From contig NZ_WHNP01000026.1 of NCBI RefSeq assembly GCF_009362735.1, positions 58,409-122,408 on the forward strand: a DNA stretch of 64,000 nucleotides. Direction: 5' to 3'. Under the pieces are notes generated by a model. The model had not been told where the DNA came from and searched no databases. It saw only the letters and a program-made list of their open reading frames with translations. Of the stretch, positions 46,381-55,797 are shown in pieces. The translations under genes were made by a program, and so were the position numbers. Numbering within the stretch: position 1 is the first letter of the stretch; every line of letters starts with the position of its first letter. This DNA comes from Paraburkholderia franconis (GTDB taxonomy: Bacteria > Pseudomonadota > Gammaproteobacteria > Burkholderiales > Burkholderiaceae).

Positions 46381-48852
46381 TCAAACGTCGATATTCCCCG
46401 CCCGCAGCGCATTGCTCTCGATAAACGCCCGGCGCGGCTCCACCTCGTCGCCCATCAGCGTCGTAAAGATTCCATCCGCCGCAATCGCGTCCTCGATCTG
46501 CACGCGCAACAGGCGTCGCACGCTCGGATCCATCGTCGTTTCCCAGAGCTGTTCGGGATTCATCTCACCGAGTCCCTTGTAGCGCTGCTTCGACACGTTC
46601 CGTTCTGCATCGGCGATCAGCCACTTCATCGCGCTCTTGAAATCGCCCACGGCCATGCTGCGCTCACCGCGCTTGATCACTGCGCCCTCGCCGATCAAGC
46701 CCTTGAACGTGTTCGCGGTATTGACCAGTTGCTGATAGTCGGCCGTCAGCTGGAATTCTTCGTCGATGACCGAAACCTTCACATTGCCATGATGACGGCG
46801 CTCGACGCGCAGCGATCGCAACTCCCGCACCGGGTCATACATCGCGATCACGTTGATCTCCGGCTTGAGCGGATCGTCACGCAACTTGGCTTCGAGCGCG
46901 CGCGCCGACGCTTCCGTCGATTCCTCGCTCGACAGATCGATCGTCGCGCCGTCCATGACGGCCTCGAGCGCAGCTTCGTCGTAAAGCTTGCTCAGACGAT
47001 CTACGACAGCCTGCGCCAGCAGATAGGAACGAGCCAGTTCGCCCAACGCATCGCCTGCAATCGGCGTCGCGCCTTCGGACGGGATCAACTCAGAGCCGTT
47101 CAGAGCCAGGCGCAGCATATGCGCGTTCAACTCCGCAGTGTCCTTAAGATAACGCTCGTCCTTGCCCGCCTTCACCTTGTACAGCGGTGGCTGCGCGATG
47201 TAGATGTACCCGCGCTCGATCATCTCCGGCATCTGACGATAGAAGAACGTCAGCAGCAGCGTGCGGATGTGCGCGCCATCGACGTCAGCATCGGTCATGA
47301 TGATGATGCGGTGATAACGCAGCTTGTCGAGGTTGTAGTCGTCCTTGCCGATGCCGCAACCGAGCGCGGTAATCAGCGTAACGATCTGTTCCGACGACAG
47401 CAGCTTGTCGTAACGCGCCTTCTCGACGTTCAGCACCTTGCCGCGCAACGGCAGAATGGCTTGGAATTTTCTGTCGCGGCCCTGCTTTGCCGAACCGCCC
47501 GCCGAGTCACCCTCGACGATATAAATCTCAGACTTGGCAGGATCTTTCTCTTGGCAGTCTGCCAGCTTGCCCGGCAGACCGACGCCGTCCAGCACGCCCT
47601 TGCGTCGCGTCATCTCGCGCGCCTTGCGTGCGGCGTCGCGAGCACGCGCTGCATCGACGATCTTCCCGCAGATGATCTTCGCGTCGATCGGCGTTTCCAG
47701 CAGGAATTCTTCGAGCGCCTTCGCGATCACTTCTTCCACGGGCGCGCGTACTTCGGACGAGACGAGCTTGTCCTTGGTCTGCGAGCTGAACTTCGGCTCG
47801 GGCACCTTCACCGACAGCACGCACGACAGCCCTTCGCGCATGTCGTCGCCGGACGTTTCGACCTTCGCCTTCTTCGCGATTTCGTGATCGGCGATGTACT
47901 TGTTGATCACGCGCGTCATCGCCGCACGCAGGCCTGTCAGGTGCGTGCCGCCGTCGCGCTGCGGAATGTTGTTCGTGAAGCACAGCACGTTTTCGTTGTA
48001 GCTGTCGTTCCACTGCATCGCCACTTCGACGCCCACGCCGTCCTTCTCGCCGACGATATGGAAAATCGCCGGATGCAGCACGGTCTTCGTCTTGTTGATG
48101 AACTCGACGAAGCCCTTCACGCCGCCGACGAACGCGAAATCGTCTTCCTTGCCCGAGCGCTGATCGGTGAGACGAATCCGCACGCCGTTGTTCAGGAACG
48201 AGAGTTCACGGATACGCTTCGCCAGAATGTCGTAGTGGTATTCGACGTTGCCGAAGATCTTCTCATCGGCCATGAAGTGCACTTCGGTGCCACGGTTTTC
48301 CGTCTCGCCGACAACGGGAATCGGCGACAGACGCTCGCCGTCCACTTCTTCGATCACGCGGTTCTGCGGCACACCACGGTGGAATTCCATGAAGTGCTTC
48401 TTGCCGTCGCGGCGCACGGTGAGGCGCAGCCACGACGACAGCGCGTTCACGCACGACACGCCCACGCCGTGCAGACCGCCCGACACCTTGTAGCTGTTCT
48501 GGTCGAACTTGCCGCCCGCGTGCAGCTCGGTCATCACGATTTCAGCGGCGCTGCGCTTCGGATCGTGCTTGTCGTCGCGTTTGATGCCCGTCGGGATGCC
48601 GCGGCCGTTGTCGGTCACGGAAATCGAGTTGTCCGCGTGGATGATGACCTGGATGTCGTCGCAATGACCGGCGAGCGCCTCGTCGATCGAATTGTCGAGC
48701 ACCTCGAACACGAGGTGATGCAGACCGGTCCCGTCCGACGTATCGCCGATATACATACCCGGCCGCTTGCGCACGGCCTCCAGACCTTCGAGGATCTGAA
48801 TGGACGAGGCGCCGTAGCTGTTATCGGGTTGCGAATTGTTCAGTTCAGTCAT
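46381..48852 (-). CDS. gyrB: DNA gyrase subunit B
   Basis: 823 residues, the normal length for betaproteobacterial GyrB. It has the GHKL ATPase site (EVLDNSIDEALAGHCDDI, split; then DNGRGIP), the KTVLHP transducer region, the TOPRIM motif EGDSAGGSAKQGRD with DADVDGAHI, and the C-terminal QRYKGLGEMNP. It forms the A2B2 gyrase with GyrA, which introduces negative supercoils. It follows dnaN in the standard origin cluster. The stop codon lies 2 bp from the putative transposon terminus. Confidence 0.98.
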   Translation of the reverse strand: MTELNNSQPDNSYGASSIQILEGLEAVRKRPGMYIGDTSDGTGLHHLVFEVLDNSIDEALAGHCDDIQVIIHADNSISVTDNGRGIPTGIKRDDKHDPKRSAAEIVMTELHAGGKFDQNSYKVSGGLHGVGVSCVNALSSWLRLTVRRDGKKHFMEFHRGVPQNRVIEEVDGERLSPIPVVGETENRGTEVHFMADEKIFGNVEYHYDILAKRIRELSFLNNGVRIRLTDQRSGKEDDFAFVGGVKGFVEFINKTKTVLHPAIFHIVGEKDGVGVEVAMQWNDSYNENVLCFTNNIPQRDGGTHLTGLRAAMTRVINKYIADHEIAKKAKVETSGDDMREGLSCVLSVKVPEPKFSSQTKDKLVSSEVRAPVEEVIAKALEEFLLETPIDAKIICGKIVDAARARDAARKAREMTRRKGVLDGVGLPGKLADCQEKDPAKSEIYIVEGDSAGGSAKQGRDRKFQAILPLRGKVLNVEKARYDKLLSSEQIVTLITALGCGIGKDDYNLDKLRYHRIIIMTDADVDGAHIRTLLLTFFYRQMPEMIERGYIYIAQPPLYKVKAGKDERYLKDTAELNAHMLRLALNGSELIPSEGATPIAGDALGELARSYLLAQAVVDRLSKLYDEAALEAVMDGATIDLSSEESTEASARALEAKLRDDPLKPEINVIAMYDPVRELRSLRVERRHHGNVKVSVIDEEFQLTADYQQLVNTANTFKGLIGEGAVIKRGERSMAVGDFKSAMKWLIADAERNVSKQRYKGLGEMNPEQLWETTMDPSVRRLLRVQIEDAIAADGIFTTLMGDEVEPRRAFIESNALRAGNIDV

Positions 48853-48912
48853 GGATTTCTTCCGGTTCTGCGTTACCGCTTCGTTGCTGCTCGAGGCTTT
48901 TCAAAACACCAT

Positions 48913-48946
48913 AAAAACACCAAAGGGGCGCTGCGCCCCTTGGTGT
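48913..48946 (-). terminator. Rho-independent terminator after dnaN
   Basis: A strong hairpin (CACCAAAGGGGCGC against GCGCCCCTTGGTG, one bulged A) followed on the minus strand by UUUUU. It lies 20 bp after the dnaN stop, so gyrB (start at 48852) must have its own promoter or rely on read-through. Confidence 0.75.
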
Positions 48947-48965
48947 GTTCTTCGTGTTGGACGCG

Positions 48966-50069
48966 TCAGATGCGCATCGGCATCACCACGTATTTGAACT
49001 GGTCGTTCTCGGGAATCGTGATCAGCGCGCTCGAGCTGGCGTCGCCGAGGCTCACTTCGAGCATGTCGACCTTCAGGTTCGCGAGCACGTCGAGCAGATA
49101 CGTGACGTTGAAACCGATGTCGATGCTGTCGCCCTGGTAGGCGATTTCGAGTTCTTCCTGCGCTTCTTCCTGGTCCGCGTTCGTGGACATGATCTTCAGC
49201 TGGCCCGGCTCGACGATGCAGCGCACGCCCTTGAACTTGTCCGAGGTCAGAATGGCCGCGCGTTGCAGCGAGCGCTGCAGCTCTTCGCGGCCGATCACGA
49301 ATGTGTTCTTGTGCGACTTCGGAATCACGCGCTGAAAGTCCGGGAACTTGCCTTCGACCAGCTTCGACACCAGTTCGACGCCGCCGAACGTGAACTTCAC
49401 CTGCGTCGGCGCGATGTCGATCTTGAGCACGTCGTCGATGTCTTCCAGCAGGCGTTGCAGTTCGAGAATCGTCTTACGCGGAATGATCACTTCCTGGCGC
49501 GCGAACGAGCCTTCGATCTTCATCGACGAAAAGGCAAGACGGTGACCGTCCGTTGCGACGGCCATCAACTGATCGCCATCGACCACCAGCAGCATGCCGT
49601 TCAGGTAGTAACGGATGTCCTGCTGCGCCATCGCGAAGTGAACCATGCCGAGCAACTGGCGGAACGTCTTTTGGGGAACCGCGAGGTTCGCACCGAAGTC
49701 TTTAGCTTGAGCGACCGTAGGGAACTCGTCTGCCGCGAGCGTTTGCAGCGCGAAACGGCTCTTGCCGGACTGCACCGTCAGACGCTTGTCGTTCAAGGTG
49801 AGCGTGACCTGCCCGTCGGGCATCGCGCGCAGAATGTCGAGGAGCTTTCGCGCCGCCACGGTCGTGGCCACGGACTCGCCGCCAACGCCGAAATCGGCAT
49901 GCGTGGTGATTTGCAGTTCGAGGTCGGTGGACAGGAACGAGACGTCCGGGCCGTTCTTGGTAATCAGCAAATTGGCGAGGATCGGCAACGTATGACGGCG
50001 TTCGACAATGCCGCTCACGGTTTGCAGCGGCCTGAGGAGGTTATCGCGTTCGGTCTTGACCAGTTGCAT
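48966..50069 (-). CDS. dnaN: DNA polymerase III beta sliding clamp
   Basis: 367 residues from the ATG at 50069 (MQLVKTERDNLLRPLQ), with AAGGAA upstream; a frame open to 50114 has no matching family N-terminus. Three repeated clamp domains are visible, with the family end FKYVVMPMRI. It encircles DNA as a dimer and tethers polymerase III. It lies between dnaA and gyrB in the conserved order. Confidence 0.97.
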   Translation of the reverse strand: MQLVKTERDNLLRPLQTVSGIVERRHTLPILANLLITKNGPDVSFLSTDLELQITTHADFGVGGESVATTVAARKLLDILRAMPDGQVTLTLNDKRLTVQSGKSRFALQTLAADEFPTVAQAKDFGANLAVPQKTFRQLLGMVHFAMAQQDIRYYLNGMLLVVDGDQLMAVATDGHRLAFSSMKIEGSFARQEVIIPRKTILELQRLLEDIDDVLKIDIAPTQVKFTFGGVELVSKLVEGKFPDFQRVIPKSHKNTFVIGREELQRSLQRAAILTSDKFKGVRCIVEPGQLKIMSTNADQEEAQEELEIAYQGDSIDIGFNVTYLLDVLANLKVDMLEVSLGDASSSALITIPENDQFKYVVMPMRI

Positions 50070-50177
50070 AGAGTTCCTTCGTTGATGTGTCGGCCTGCGC
50101 GCCTTGCCCGGCAATGTTGAAACGCGCGGCCCCGGCCCCCCGCCGGCGCCGTACTGCGCCAGTCACGGCGTGAAATC

Positions 50178-50198
50178 CCGCCCGCTTTTGCCGGGCGG
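50178..50198. other. GC-rich hairpin in the dnaA-dnaN spacer
   Basis: CCGCCCG and CGGGCGG are complementary across a 7-base loop. No good U-run follows on the minus strand, so it may be an attenuator or a weak terminator between dnaA and dnaN. The rest of the spacer (50070-50323) is A+T-rich around 50230-50285 and should contain the dnaN promoter. Confidence 0.4.
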
Positions 50199-50323
50199 TT
50201 AAACCTGTATTGTGCCTGAAAATGGAAGCACTTCCCTAAATTGGGGGTGACTCGCGCAATAAACAGATTAAATTTTCCGACAGGTTCGAGAAACCCTTCG
50301 GTCAGATCCGGCCCCTACCCCGT

Positions 50324-51880
50324 TCAGCCTTTCAGCGTCTGTTCCAGCACGTGCAGCTCGTGGTTCAGCTGCGCGTCCTTGCTGCGCTCGTCGGCGATCT
50401 TGCGCACCGCGTGCAGCACCGTCGTATGGTCGCGCCCGCCGAACAGCTCGCCGATTTCCGGCAGGCTCTTCTGCGTCAGCTCCTTCGCCAGATACATCGC
50501 GATCTGGCGCGGTCGCGCGATATTGGCCGGCCGCTTCTTCGAATACATGTCGGCGACCTTGATGCTGTAGAAATCGGCGACCGTCTTCTGGATGTTTTCC
50601 ACCGAAATCTGCCGGTTCTGCACGGTCAGCAGGTCTTTCAGCGCTTCCTTGGTCAGCTCGATTGTGATTTCGCGGCCGTGGAACTTCGAATACGCGAGAA
50701 TCTTGCGCAGCGCGCCTTCCAGCTCGCGGACGTTCGAACGCAGATGCTTCGCAACGAAGAACGCTACGTCCTCGTTCAGACTCACGCCTTCCGACTGCGC
50801 CTTGCGCATCAGAATCGCGACGCGCATCTCAAGCTCGGGCGGCTCGATTGCGACGGTCAGCCCGGAATCGAAGCGCGAGATCAGACGGTCATCGATACCT
50901 GAGATTTCCTTCGGATAGGTATCGCTGGTGATGATCACCTGCGCCTTGTTCGCAACCAGCGCTTCGAACGCGTAGAAAAACTCTTCCTGCGTACGCGATT
51001 TGCCCGAGAAGAACTGAATATCGTCGATCAGCAGCAGGTCGAGCGAGTGGTAGTAGCGCTTGAAGTCGTCGAACGCCTTGCGCTGGTACGCCTTCACCAC
51101 GTCCGACACGTACTGCTCCGCGTGGATGTAGCGGATGCGCGCGCCGGGCTTGTCCATCAGCAACTGGTTGCCGATCGCGTGAATCAGGTGCGTCTTGCCG
51201 AGGCCCACGCCACCATAGAGAAACAGCGGGTTGTACGAGATGCCGGGGTTGTCGGCGACCTGGATCGCGGCCGCGCGAGCCAACTGGTTCGCCTTGCCGG
51301 TCACGAAGTTGTCGAAGGTGAGCACGGGGTTCAGCTTCGAGCGCTCGTACATCGAGTCGCTTTCGCCGCTCGCCGCCGGCGCGGCCACACCCGGACGCCA
51401 CGTGCGGCGCCCCGCCGCGGCCTCGTTGGCGTCGAGGCTGGGCAGATCGAGGTCGGCGGCATCGTCGGTCAGCTGGGCTGCGTTCGTGAGCGCGCCGAGG
51501 CCGCCCATGCCGCCCGCGCGGGCCGACTGGGCCGCTTGCACGGCGCCGACGGCGGCATCGACGGCCGCAGCGGCGCCGTTCGCGCCGACCGTCGATGGCC
51601 GCGGCGGCGCGGCAGGCGCTGGGCGCACACCGGCTTTCGGATCGAGGACGAACTGGACGTCGACGGGAGAATGCCAGAAGTCGCGCGCAAGGTCGGTGAT
51701 GCGGCCGGAAAACTGGCTCTTGACCCAATCCAGCTTGAAACGGTTCGGCGCGGCGATGCTCAGGGTATTCGCATCGGCGTCGAAGGCGACCGGGGCCAAC
51801 GGTTTGATCCACGTCACGTACTGCTGAGGCGTCAATTCGCGCTCCAGCAGTGCGGAACAGTGTTGCCAGAATTCGTTCAT
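50324..51880 (-). CDS. dnaA: Chromosomal replication initiator DnaA
   Basis: 518 residues from the ATG at 51880 (MNEFWQHCSALLEREL). Domain I is followed by a long proline/alanine-rich linker (domain II), as in Burkholderia. The AAA+ domain has YGGVGLGKTHLIHA and LLLIDDIQFF. Domain IV has the DnaA-box-binding signature FGGRDHTTVLHAVRKI. It binds DnaA boxes and opens oriC. The frame extends upstream to 52132, but that part has no family match and lies over oriC. Confidence 0.97.
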   Translation of the reverse strand: MNEFWQHCSALLERELTPQQYVTWIKPLAPVAFDADANTLSIAAPNRFKLDWVKSQFSGRITDLARDFWHSPVDVQFVLDPKAGVRPAPAAPPRPSTVGANGAAAAVDAAVGAVQAAQSARAGGMGGLGALTNAAQLTDDAADLDLPSLDANEAAAGRRTWRPGVAAPAASGESDSMYERSKLNPVLTFDNFVTGKANQLARAAAIQVADNPGISYNPLFLYGGVGLGKTHLIHAIGNQLLMDKPGARIRYIHAEQYVSDVVKAYQRKAFDDFKRYYHSLDLLLIDDIQFFSGKSRTQEEFFYAFEALVANKAQVIITSDTYPKEISGIDDRLISRFDSGLTVAIEPPELEMRVAILMRKAQSEGVSLNEDVAFFVAKHLRSNVRELEGALRKILAYSKFHGREITIELTKEALKDLLTVQNRQISVENIQKTVADFYSIKVADMYSKKRPANIARPRQIAMYLAKELTQKSLPEIGELFGGRDHTTVLHAVRKIADERSKDAQLNHELHVLEQTLKG

Positions 51881-52264
51881 CAAGTTGCTATCGTTATGTT
51901 TGCGACGCTTTTCCGCCGGCGCTCTGGTCGCTGGATACGCGACGAGGCCCGAAGCTGCCAGGCGGAAAAGCCCCAGACGCTTGTGCCACAAAGGTTTGCG
52001 GGTCAAGCGGGCCGGGGCGGCGTGCAGGATTCTTGGGAAGTAAGGCGAGATTCTACCGCCAAAACGGCAGGCCAAGTGAGTTATCCACAGGGCCCGATCA
52101 AACAACACAAAATGATGCCGCCTGTGGATCATCTGCCTAAGCTATTGACGAGTCAGAGAAAACCGGTTTAAATAGCGGGTTCCGCGAAAACCAATTTCCG
52201 AACCTCCGGCCATTGCACTTTCAGCGATGCTCGCGCGGTTATTTCTCAAACAAGTGAGAGCAAC
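51881..52264. other. Candidate oriC region between dnaA and rpmH
   Basis: Contains a perfect DnaA box TTATCCACA (52081-52089) and a near-consensus box in inverted orientation, TGTGGATCA (52123-52131), plus an A+T-richer stretch around 52140-52180. Position between divergent dnaA and rpmH matches the origin in Burkholderiales. The promoters of both genes must also lie here; TTGCAC at 52213-52218 is a possible rpmH -35. I cannot place the unwinding element precisely. Confidence 0.7.
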
Positions 52265-52399
52265 ATGAAACGTACCTACCAACCTTCCGTGACGCGCCGT
52301 AAGCGCACCCATGGCTTCCGCGTTCGCATGAAGACCGCTGGCGGCCGCAAGGTCATCAACGCACGCCGCGCGAAGGGCCGCAAACGCCTCGCCATCTGA
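52265..52399 (+). CDS. rpmH: 50S ribosomal protein L34
   Basis: 44 residues, starting [18 protein letters not shown] and ending in the KGRKRLAI tail, fully conserved in length and sequence style. GAGAG lies 4-5 nt upstream of the ATG. It is the first gene of the rightward rpmH-rnpA-yidD-yidC operon. Confidence 0.98.
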
Positions 52400-52425
52400 G
52401 GCAGGCAGAAACGCGGTCAAGCCGA

Positions 52426-52926
52426 GTGCGCGCTGTGTCCGACCCCCGCGACGCTGCGGGAACGGCAGACGCGCCGCATCAGAACGTCGTTCCGGTGCAG
52501 GCGTCCGCAGCCTTTCCCAAAGCCGCAAGGCTGCTGAAAACGGATGAATTTTCATCCGTTTTTCGTTTGCGCCCGTGGCGCCGCACTGCACACTTCGTCG
52601 TGTACGCGCGGCCGACAGGCAATGAAGCGCGCCTCGGCCTCGTGATCGGCAAGAAGTACGCGCCGCGCGCGGTCACGCGTAATCTGGTGAAGCGTCTCGC
52701 GCGCGAAGCATTTCGCGTGCGCCGCGCGGAATTCGGCGGCTGGGACGTGCTGCTGCGTCTACATACGAAATTCGACCGGAAGGCGATGCCCAGCGGATCG
52801 TCGCCGCCGTTGAAAGCGTTGTGCCGTAGTGAAATCGACGTGCTGCTCGACAAGGTGGCACGCGAAATCGCCCGGCGCGAGGGGCCGGCAACGCAACGGG
52901 CGGATACGCCGCCCACCACGCCATGA
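52426..52926 (+). CDS. rnpA: Ribonuclease P protein component
   Basis: 166 residues from the GTG at 52426. The family motif RNLVKRLAREAFR, the RLGLVIGKKYA strand and a phenylalanine-rich LLKTDEFSSVFR N-terminus are present. It helps the RNase P RNA process tRNA 5' ends. It is slightly longer than the average RnpA because of N- and C-terminal extensions that are common in Burkholderia. It lies 26 bp after rpmH. Confidence 0.95.
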   Translation: MRAVSDPRDAAGTADAPHQNVVPVQASAAFPKAARLLKTDEFSSVFRLRPWRRTAHFVVYARPTGNEARLGLVIGKKYAPRAVTRNLVKRLAREAFRVRRAEFGGWDVLLRLHTKFDRKAMPSGSSPPLKALCRSEIDVLLDKVAREIARREGPATQRADTPPTTP

Positions 52927-52999
52927 CATCCGCACAGCCTCGAAGCGCCGCTGCCGTCCAGCGCTTCACAACGGGCGGTGCAGTCCCGCCGCACTGGTC

Positions 53000-53230
53000 A
53001 TGCAAACGGTACTGATCGCTTTACTGCGTTTCTACAAGATTGCCGTGAGTCCCATGCTCGGCAATCGGTGCCGCTTTTATCCCTCCTGTTCGGATTACGC
53101 GCGCGAAGCAATCCAGTATCATGGCGCCGCGCGTGGTACTTACCTCGCCGCAAGGCGCCTGTGCCGCTGTCACCCGTTTTCGGCGGGCGGCATCGATCTT
53201 GTCCCGCCTCCAACTCCTAAGAAGCGCTGA
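53000..53230 (+). CDS. yidD: Membrane protein insertion efficiency factor YidD
   Basis: 76 residues from the ATG at 53000. The family signatures are PMLGNRCRFYPSCSDYA, GTYLAARRLCRCHPF and GGIDLVP. Its three conserved cysteines are in place. It is a small, membrane-associated helper of YidC and sits in its usual place between rnpA and yidC. The frame open to 52829 only overlaps rnpA. Confidence 0.95.
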   Translation: MQTVLIALLRFYKIAVSPMLGNRCRFYPSCSDYAREAIQYHGAARGTYLAARRLCRCHPFSAGGIDLVPPPTPKKR

Positions 53231-53260
53231 CGCGCTGTGCCATCGACACTGAGACAACGC

Positions 53261-54913
53261 ATGGATATCAAACGCACCGTCCTATGGGTCATCTTCTTCA
53301 TGTCAGCTGTCATGCTGTTCGACAACTGGCAGCGCGACCACGGACGCCAGTCGATGTTCTTCCCGAGCGCGACGCAGACCAAGACGGCGAGCACCGCAGC
53401 ACCGGGCTCGTCGACGACGGGAACCCAACCCGCGGAGCTGCCGCAAACCAACGCAGCCGCGCCGGAATCGACGGCATCCGCCGCGCAGCAGGCGCAGCTG
53501 GTTTCGTTCACCACTGACGTTTACCGCGGCCAGATCGACACGCGTGGCGGCACGCTGTCGAAGCTCACGCTGTTCAAGCCGGGCGAGGGCAAGCAGCCGG
53601 CTCAGGTGATCACGCTGTTCGACCATACCGCCGATCACACATATCTGGCGCGCACGGGCCTGCTCGGCGGCGACTTCCCGAACCACACCGATGTGTTCAC
53701 GCCCGTTGCCGGTCAGCCAACCGACATGACGGGCAACACGTTGAAACTGTCGTTCGAATCGCCGGTAAAGGGCGGCGTGAAGGTCTTGAAGACCTACACC
53801 TTCACGCGCGGCAGCTACGTGATCAACGTCGACACGAAAATCCAGAACGTCGGCTCGACACCCGTCACGCCGACCGCCTACATGGAACTCGTGCGCGACA
53901 GCCAGCCCGTCGAGACGCCGCGCTTCTCGCACACGTTCATCGGGCCGGCTGTGTACACGGAGCAGCATCACTTCCAGAAGCTGACCTTCGAAGACATCGA
54001 CAAGCACAAGCAGGACTACGCGAACTCCGCCGACAACGGCTGGATCGCGATGGTTCAGCACTATTTCGCGTCGGCGTGGATTCCGCAGCAGGGCGTCAAG
54101 CGTGACATCTACGTCGAGAAGATCGATCCGTCGCTGTATCGCATTGGCGTCAAGCAGCCGCTGAAGACCATCGCACCCGGACAGTCGATCGACGTGTCCT
54201 CTCGCCTGTTCGCCGGTCCGGAAGAAGAGCGCATGCTCGAAGGCATCGCGCCAGGTCTGGAACTGGTGAAGGACTATGGCTGGGTGACGATCATCGCGAA
54301 ACCGCTCTTCTGGCTGCTCGAAAAGATCCACAGCTACGTCGGCAACTGGGGCTGGGCGATCGTCCTGTTGACGCTGCTGATCAAGGCTGTGTTCTTCCCG
54401 CTGTCGGCGGCAAGCTACAAGTCGATGGCGCGCATGAAGGAAATCACGCCGCGCATGCAGGCGCTGCGCGAACGCTTCAAGGGCGATCCGCAGAAGATGA
54501 ACGCGGCTCTGATGGAGTTGTACAAGACTGAGAAGGTGAATCCGTTCGGCGGCTGTTTGCCCGTCGTGATTCAGATTCCAGTGTTTATCTCGCTGTACTG
54601 GGTGCTGCTGTCGTCGGTGGAAATGCGCGGTGCACCGTGGGTTCTGTGGATTCACGATCTGTCGCAACAAGATCCGTACTTCATCCTGCCGGTGCTGATG
54701 GCCGTCTCGATGTTCGTTCAGACGAAGCTCAACCCGACGCCGCCAGACCCGGTCCAGGCCAAGATGATGATGTTCATGCCGATCGCGTTCTCGGTGATGT
54801 TCTTCTTCTTCCCGGCGGGTCTCGTGTTGTACTACGTCGTGAACAACGTGCTGTCGATTGCCCAGCAGTACTACATCACGCGCATGATGGGGCAGAAGAA
54901 AAAGGCTGCCTGA
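53261..54913 (+). CDS. yidC: Membrane protein insertase YidC
   Basis: 550 residues from the ATG at 53261 (MDIKRTVLWVIFFMSAVML, first membrane helix). A large periplasmic beta-domain is followed by the five-helix core with NWGWAIVLLTLLIKAVFFPL, GGCLPVVIQIPVFISLYWVL (read in parts) and the final FFFPAGLVLYYVVNNVLS. It inserts proteins into the inner membrane with or without SecYEG. A proline/alanine-rich linker after the first helix is typical of Gram-negative YidC. Confidence 0.97.
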   Translation: MDIKRTVLWVIFFMSAVMLFDNWQRDHGRQSMFFPSATQTKTASTAAPGSSTTGTQPAELPQTNAAAPESTASAAQQAQLVSFTTDVYRGQIDTRGGTLSKLTLFKPGEGKQPAQVITLFDHTADHTYLARTGLLGGDFPNHTDVFTPVAGQPTDMTGNTLKLSFESPVKGGVKVLKTYTFTRGSYVINVDTKIQNVGSTPVTPTAYMELVRDSQPVETPRFSHTFIGPAVYTEQHHFQKLTFEDIDKHKQDYANSADNGWIAMVQHYFASAWIPQQGVKRDIYVEKIDPSLYRIGVKQPLKTIAPGQSIDVSSRLFAGPEEERMLEGIAPGLELVKDYGWVTIIAKPLFWLLEKIHSYVGNWGWAIVLLTLLIKAVFFPLSAASYKSMARMKEITPRMQALRERFKGDPQKMNAALMELYKTEKVNPFGGCLPVVIQIPVFISLYWVLLSSVEMRGAPWVLWIHDLSQQDPYFILPVLMAVSMFVQTKLNPTPPDPVQAKMMMFMPIAFSVMFFFFPAGLVLYYVVNNVLSIAQQYYITRMMGQKKKAA

Positions 54914-54967
54914 TCGGAAGTTCGGATCGGACGTCGGACAGTCCGATCCGAAGCCTACGAAAAAAAG

Positions 54968-55001
54968 AAAAACCGCCCGGCTAACGCCGGGCGGTTTTTT
55001 T
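54968..55001. terminator. Bidirectional terminator after yidC
   Basis: CCGCCCGGC and GCCGGGCGG form a 9-bp stem around TAAC, flanked by an A-run and a T7 run. It serves the rightward yidC operon and, on the other strand, the leftward regulator gene ending at 55017. Confidence 0.9.
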
Positions 55002-55016
55002 GCGTCTTCGCTTTTC

Positions 55017-55445
55017 TTACGAGTTGTCGGCGTCGCCGTATAGCTGCGCGATCAGCTCCTGCACCAGATAGCGATGATGCGGCGTCAGCGATTCGATCTT
55101 CGACGCCAGTTCGAGCGTCTCCGGTGAAAGCGGATATTTCTCGCCGCGAACCAGAGGCTTCGGAACGGTTCTCGTCGATCCGCTCGGCGAAGGTCCATAG
55201 TGCAGCCAATGGATATCCACTTCGAACCATTCGGCGAGCGTCCGAAGCTTGTCGTCGGTAGGAATCGTGCGGCCGCTCAGCCACTTGTGTACCGTCTGTG
55301 GCGAGACGGGCTGGTCGCCGTGATGGCGCAGATTGAAGTGCAGCGCGAGATCGGTCCCGCCCTTGAGCTTTTCCGGGGCGCGTCTCATCGCGAACTTCAG
55401 TCGCTCGGCAAAGGCCGCTTTTTCTTCGAGGGTTGGCATCCGCAA
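55017..55445 (-). CDS. Helix-turn-helix transcriptional regulator
   Basis: 142 residues. An XRE-like DNA-binding region is visible (HFNLRHHGDQPVSPQTVHKWL, in parts, then SGRTIPTDDKLRTLAEWFEVD). The C-terminal half is charged and helical (LSPETLELASKIESLTPHHRYLVQELI). It converges on yidC and shares its terminator. A perfect 8-bp palindrome at 55639 could be its operator. The target is unknown. Confidence 0.85.
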   Translation of the reverse strand: MRMPTLEEKAAFAERLKFAMRRAPEKLKGGTDLALHFNLRHHGDQPVSPQTVHKWLSGRTIPTDDKLRTLAEWFEVDIHWLHYGPSPSGSTRTVPKPLVRGEKYPLSPETLELASKIESLTPHHRYLVQELIAQLYGDADNS

Positions 55446-55797
55446 ATTGTGCAGTCCGACGCACCACAGGTAGACAACCGTACACGCTACATTTAGCGTG
55501 TCCTAGATTTGCCTATCTCGTGGCAGCACACGATCGGATTCATCTCCTTGAAGATTCGCAGACCCGAAAAGCCTTTAATTGTAAGGATGAGACCTACATG
55601 AGAAGTCGGAATTTTTCTATATCGATGCTGAACGAGGCTTATCTCATTTGAGATAACCTCAGGCTCGCGGTATGAGCAAGTGGAGCGCATTGTCTGCGCG
55701 AGGCCAACTGAGGCGCGCGTTACAATGCCGGCGGTTCCGCGCACCGTTCGCGCACGTTTTTCCAGCCGATTCCTCCCGCTTCCTTCCGTTTTCCATC
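55446..55797. promoter_or_regulatory. Divergent control region between the HTH regulator and mnmE
   Basis: Non-coding spacer carrying a palindrome (TTATCTCA-TT-TGAGATAA, 55639-55656) and an A+T-rich stretch around 55560-55620. Frames open through it (to 55672 upstream of mnmE) lack family similarity. No terminator is seen. Confidence 0.5.
55639..55656. repeat. Perfect palindrome, candidate operator
   Basis: TTATCTCA and TGAGATAA, complementary over 8 bp with a 2-bp spacer, in the spacer between the HTH regulator and mnmE. The length and symmetry fit a dimeric HTH protein. Confidence 0.45.

Noticed and set aside
46729..49140. A very long plus-strand frame (803 codons) opposite gyrB
   Set aside because: It is the antisense shadow of gyrB, rich in R/H/A as expected from the reverse frame of a GC-rich gene.
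53303..54670. A 455-codon minus-strand frame opposite yidC
   Set aside because: Shadow of yidC in a GC-rich genome; no motif.
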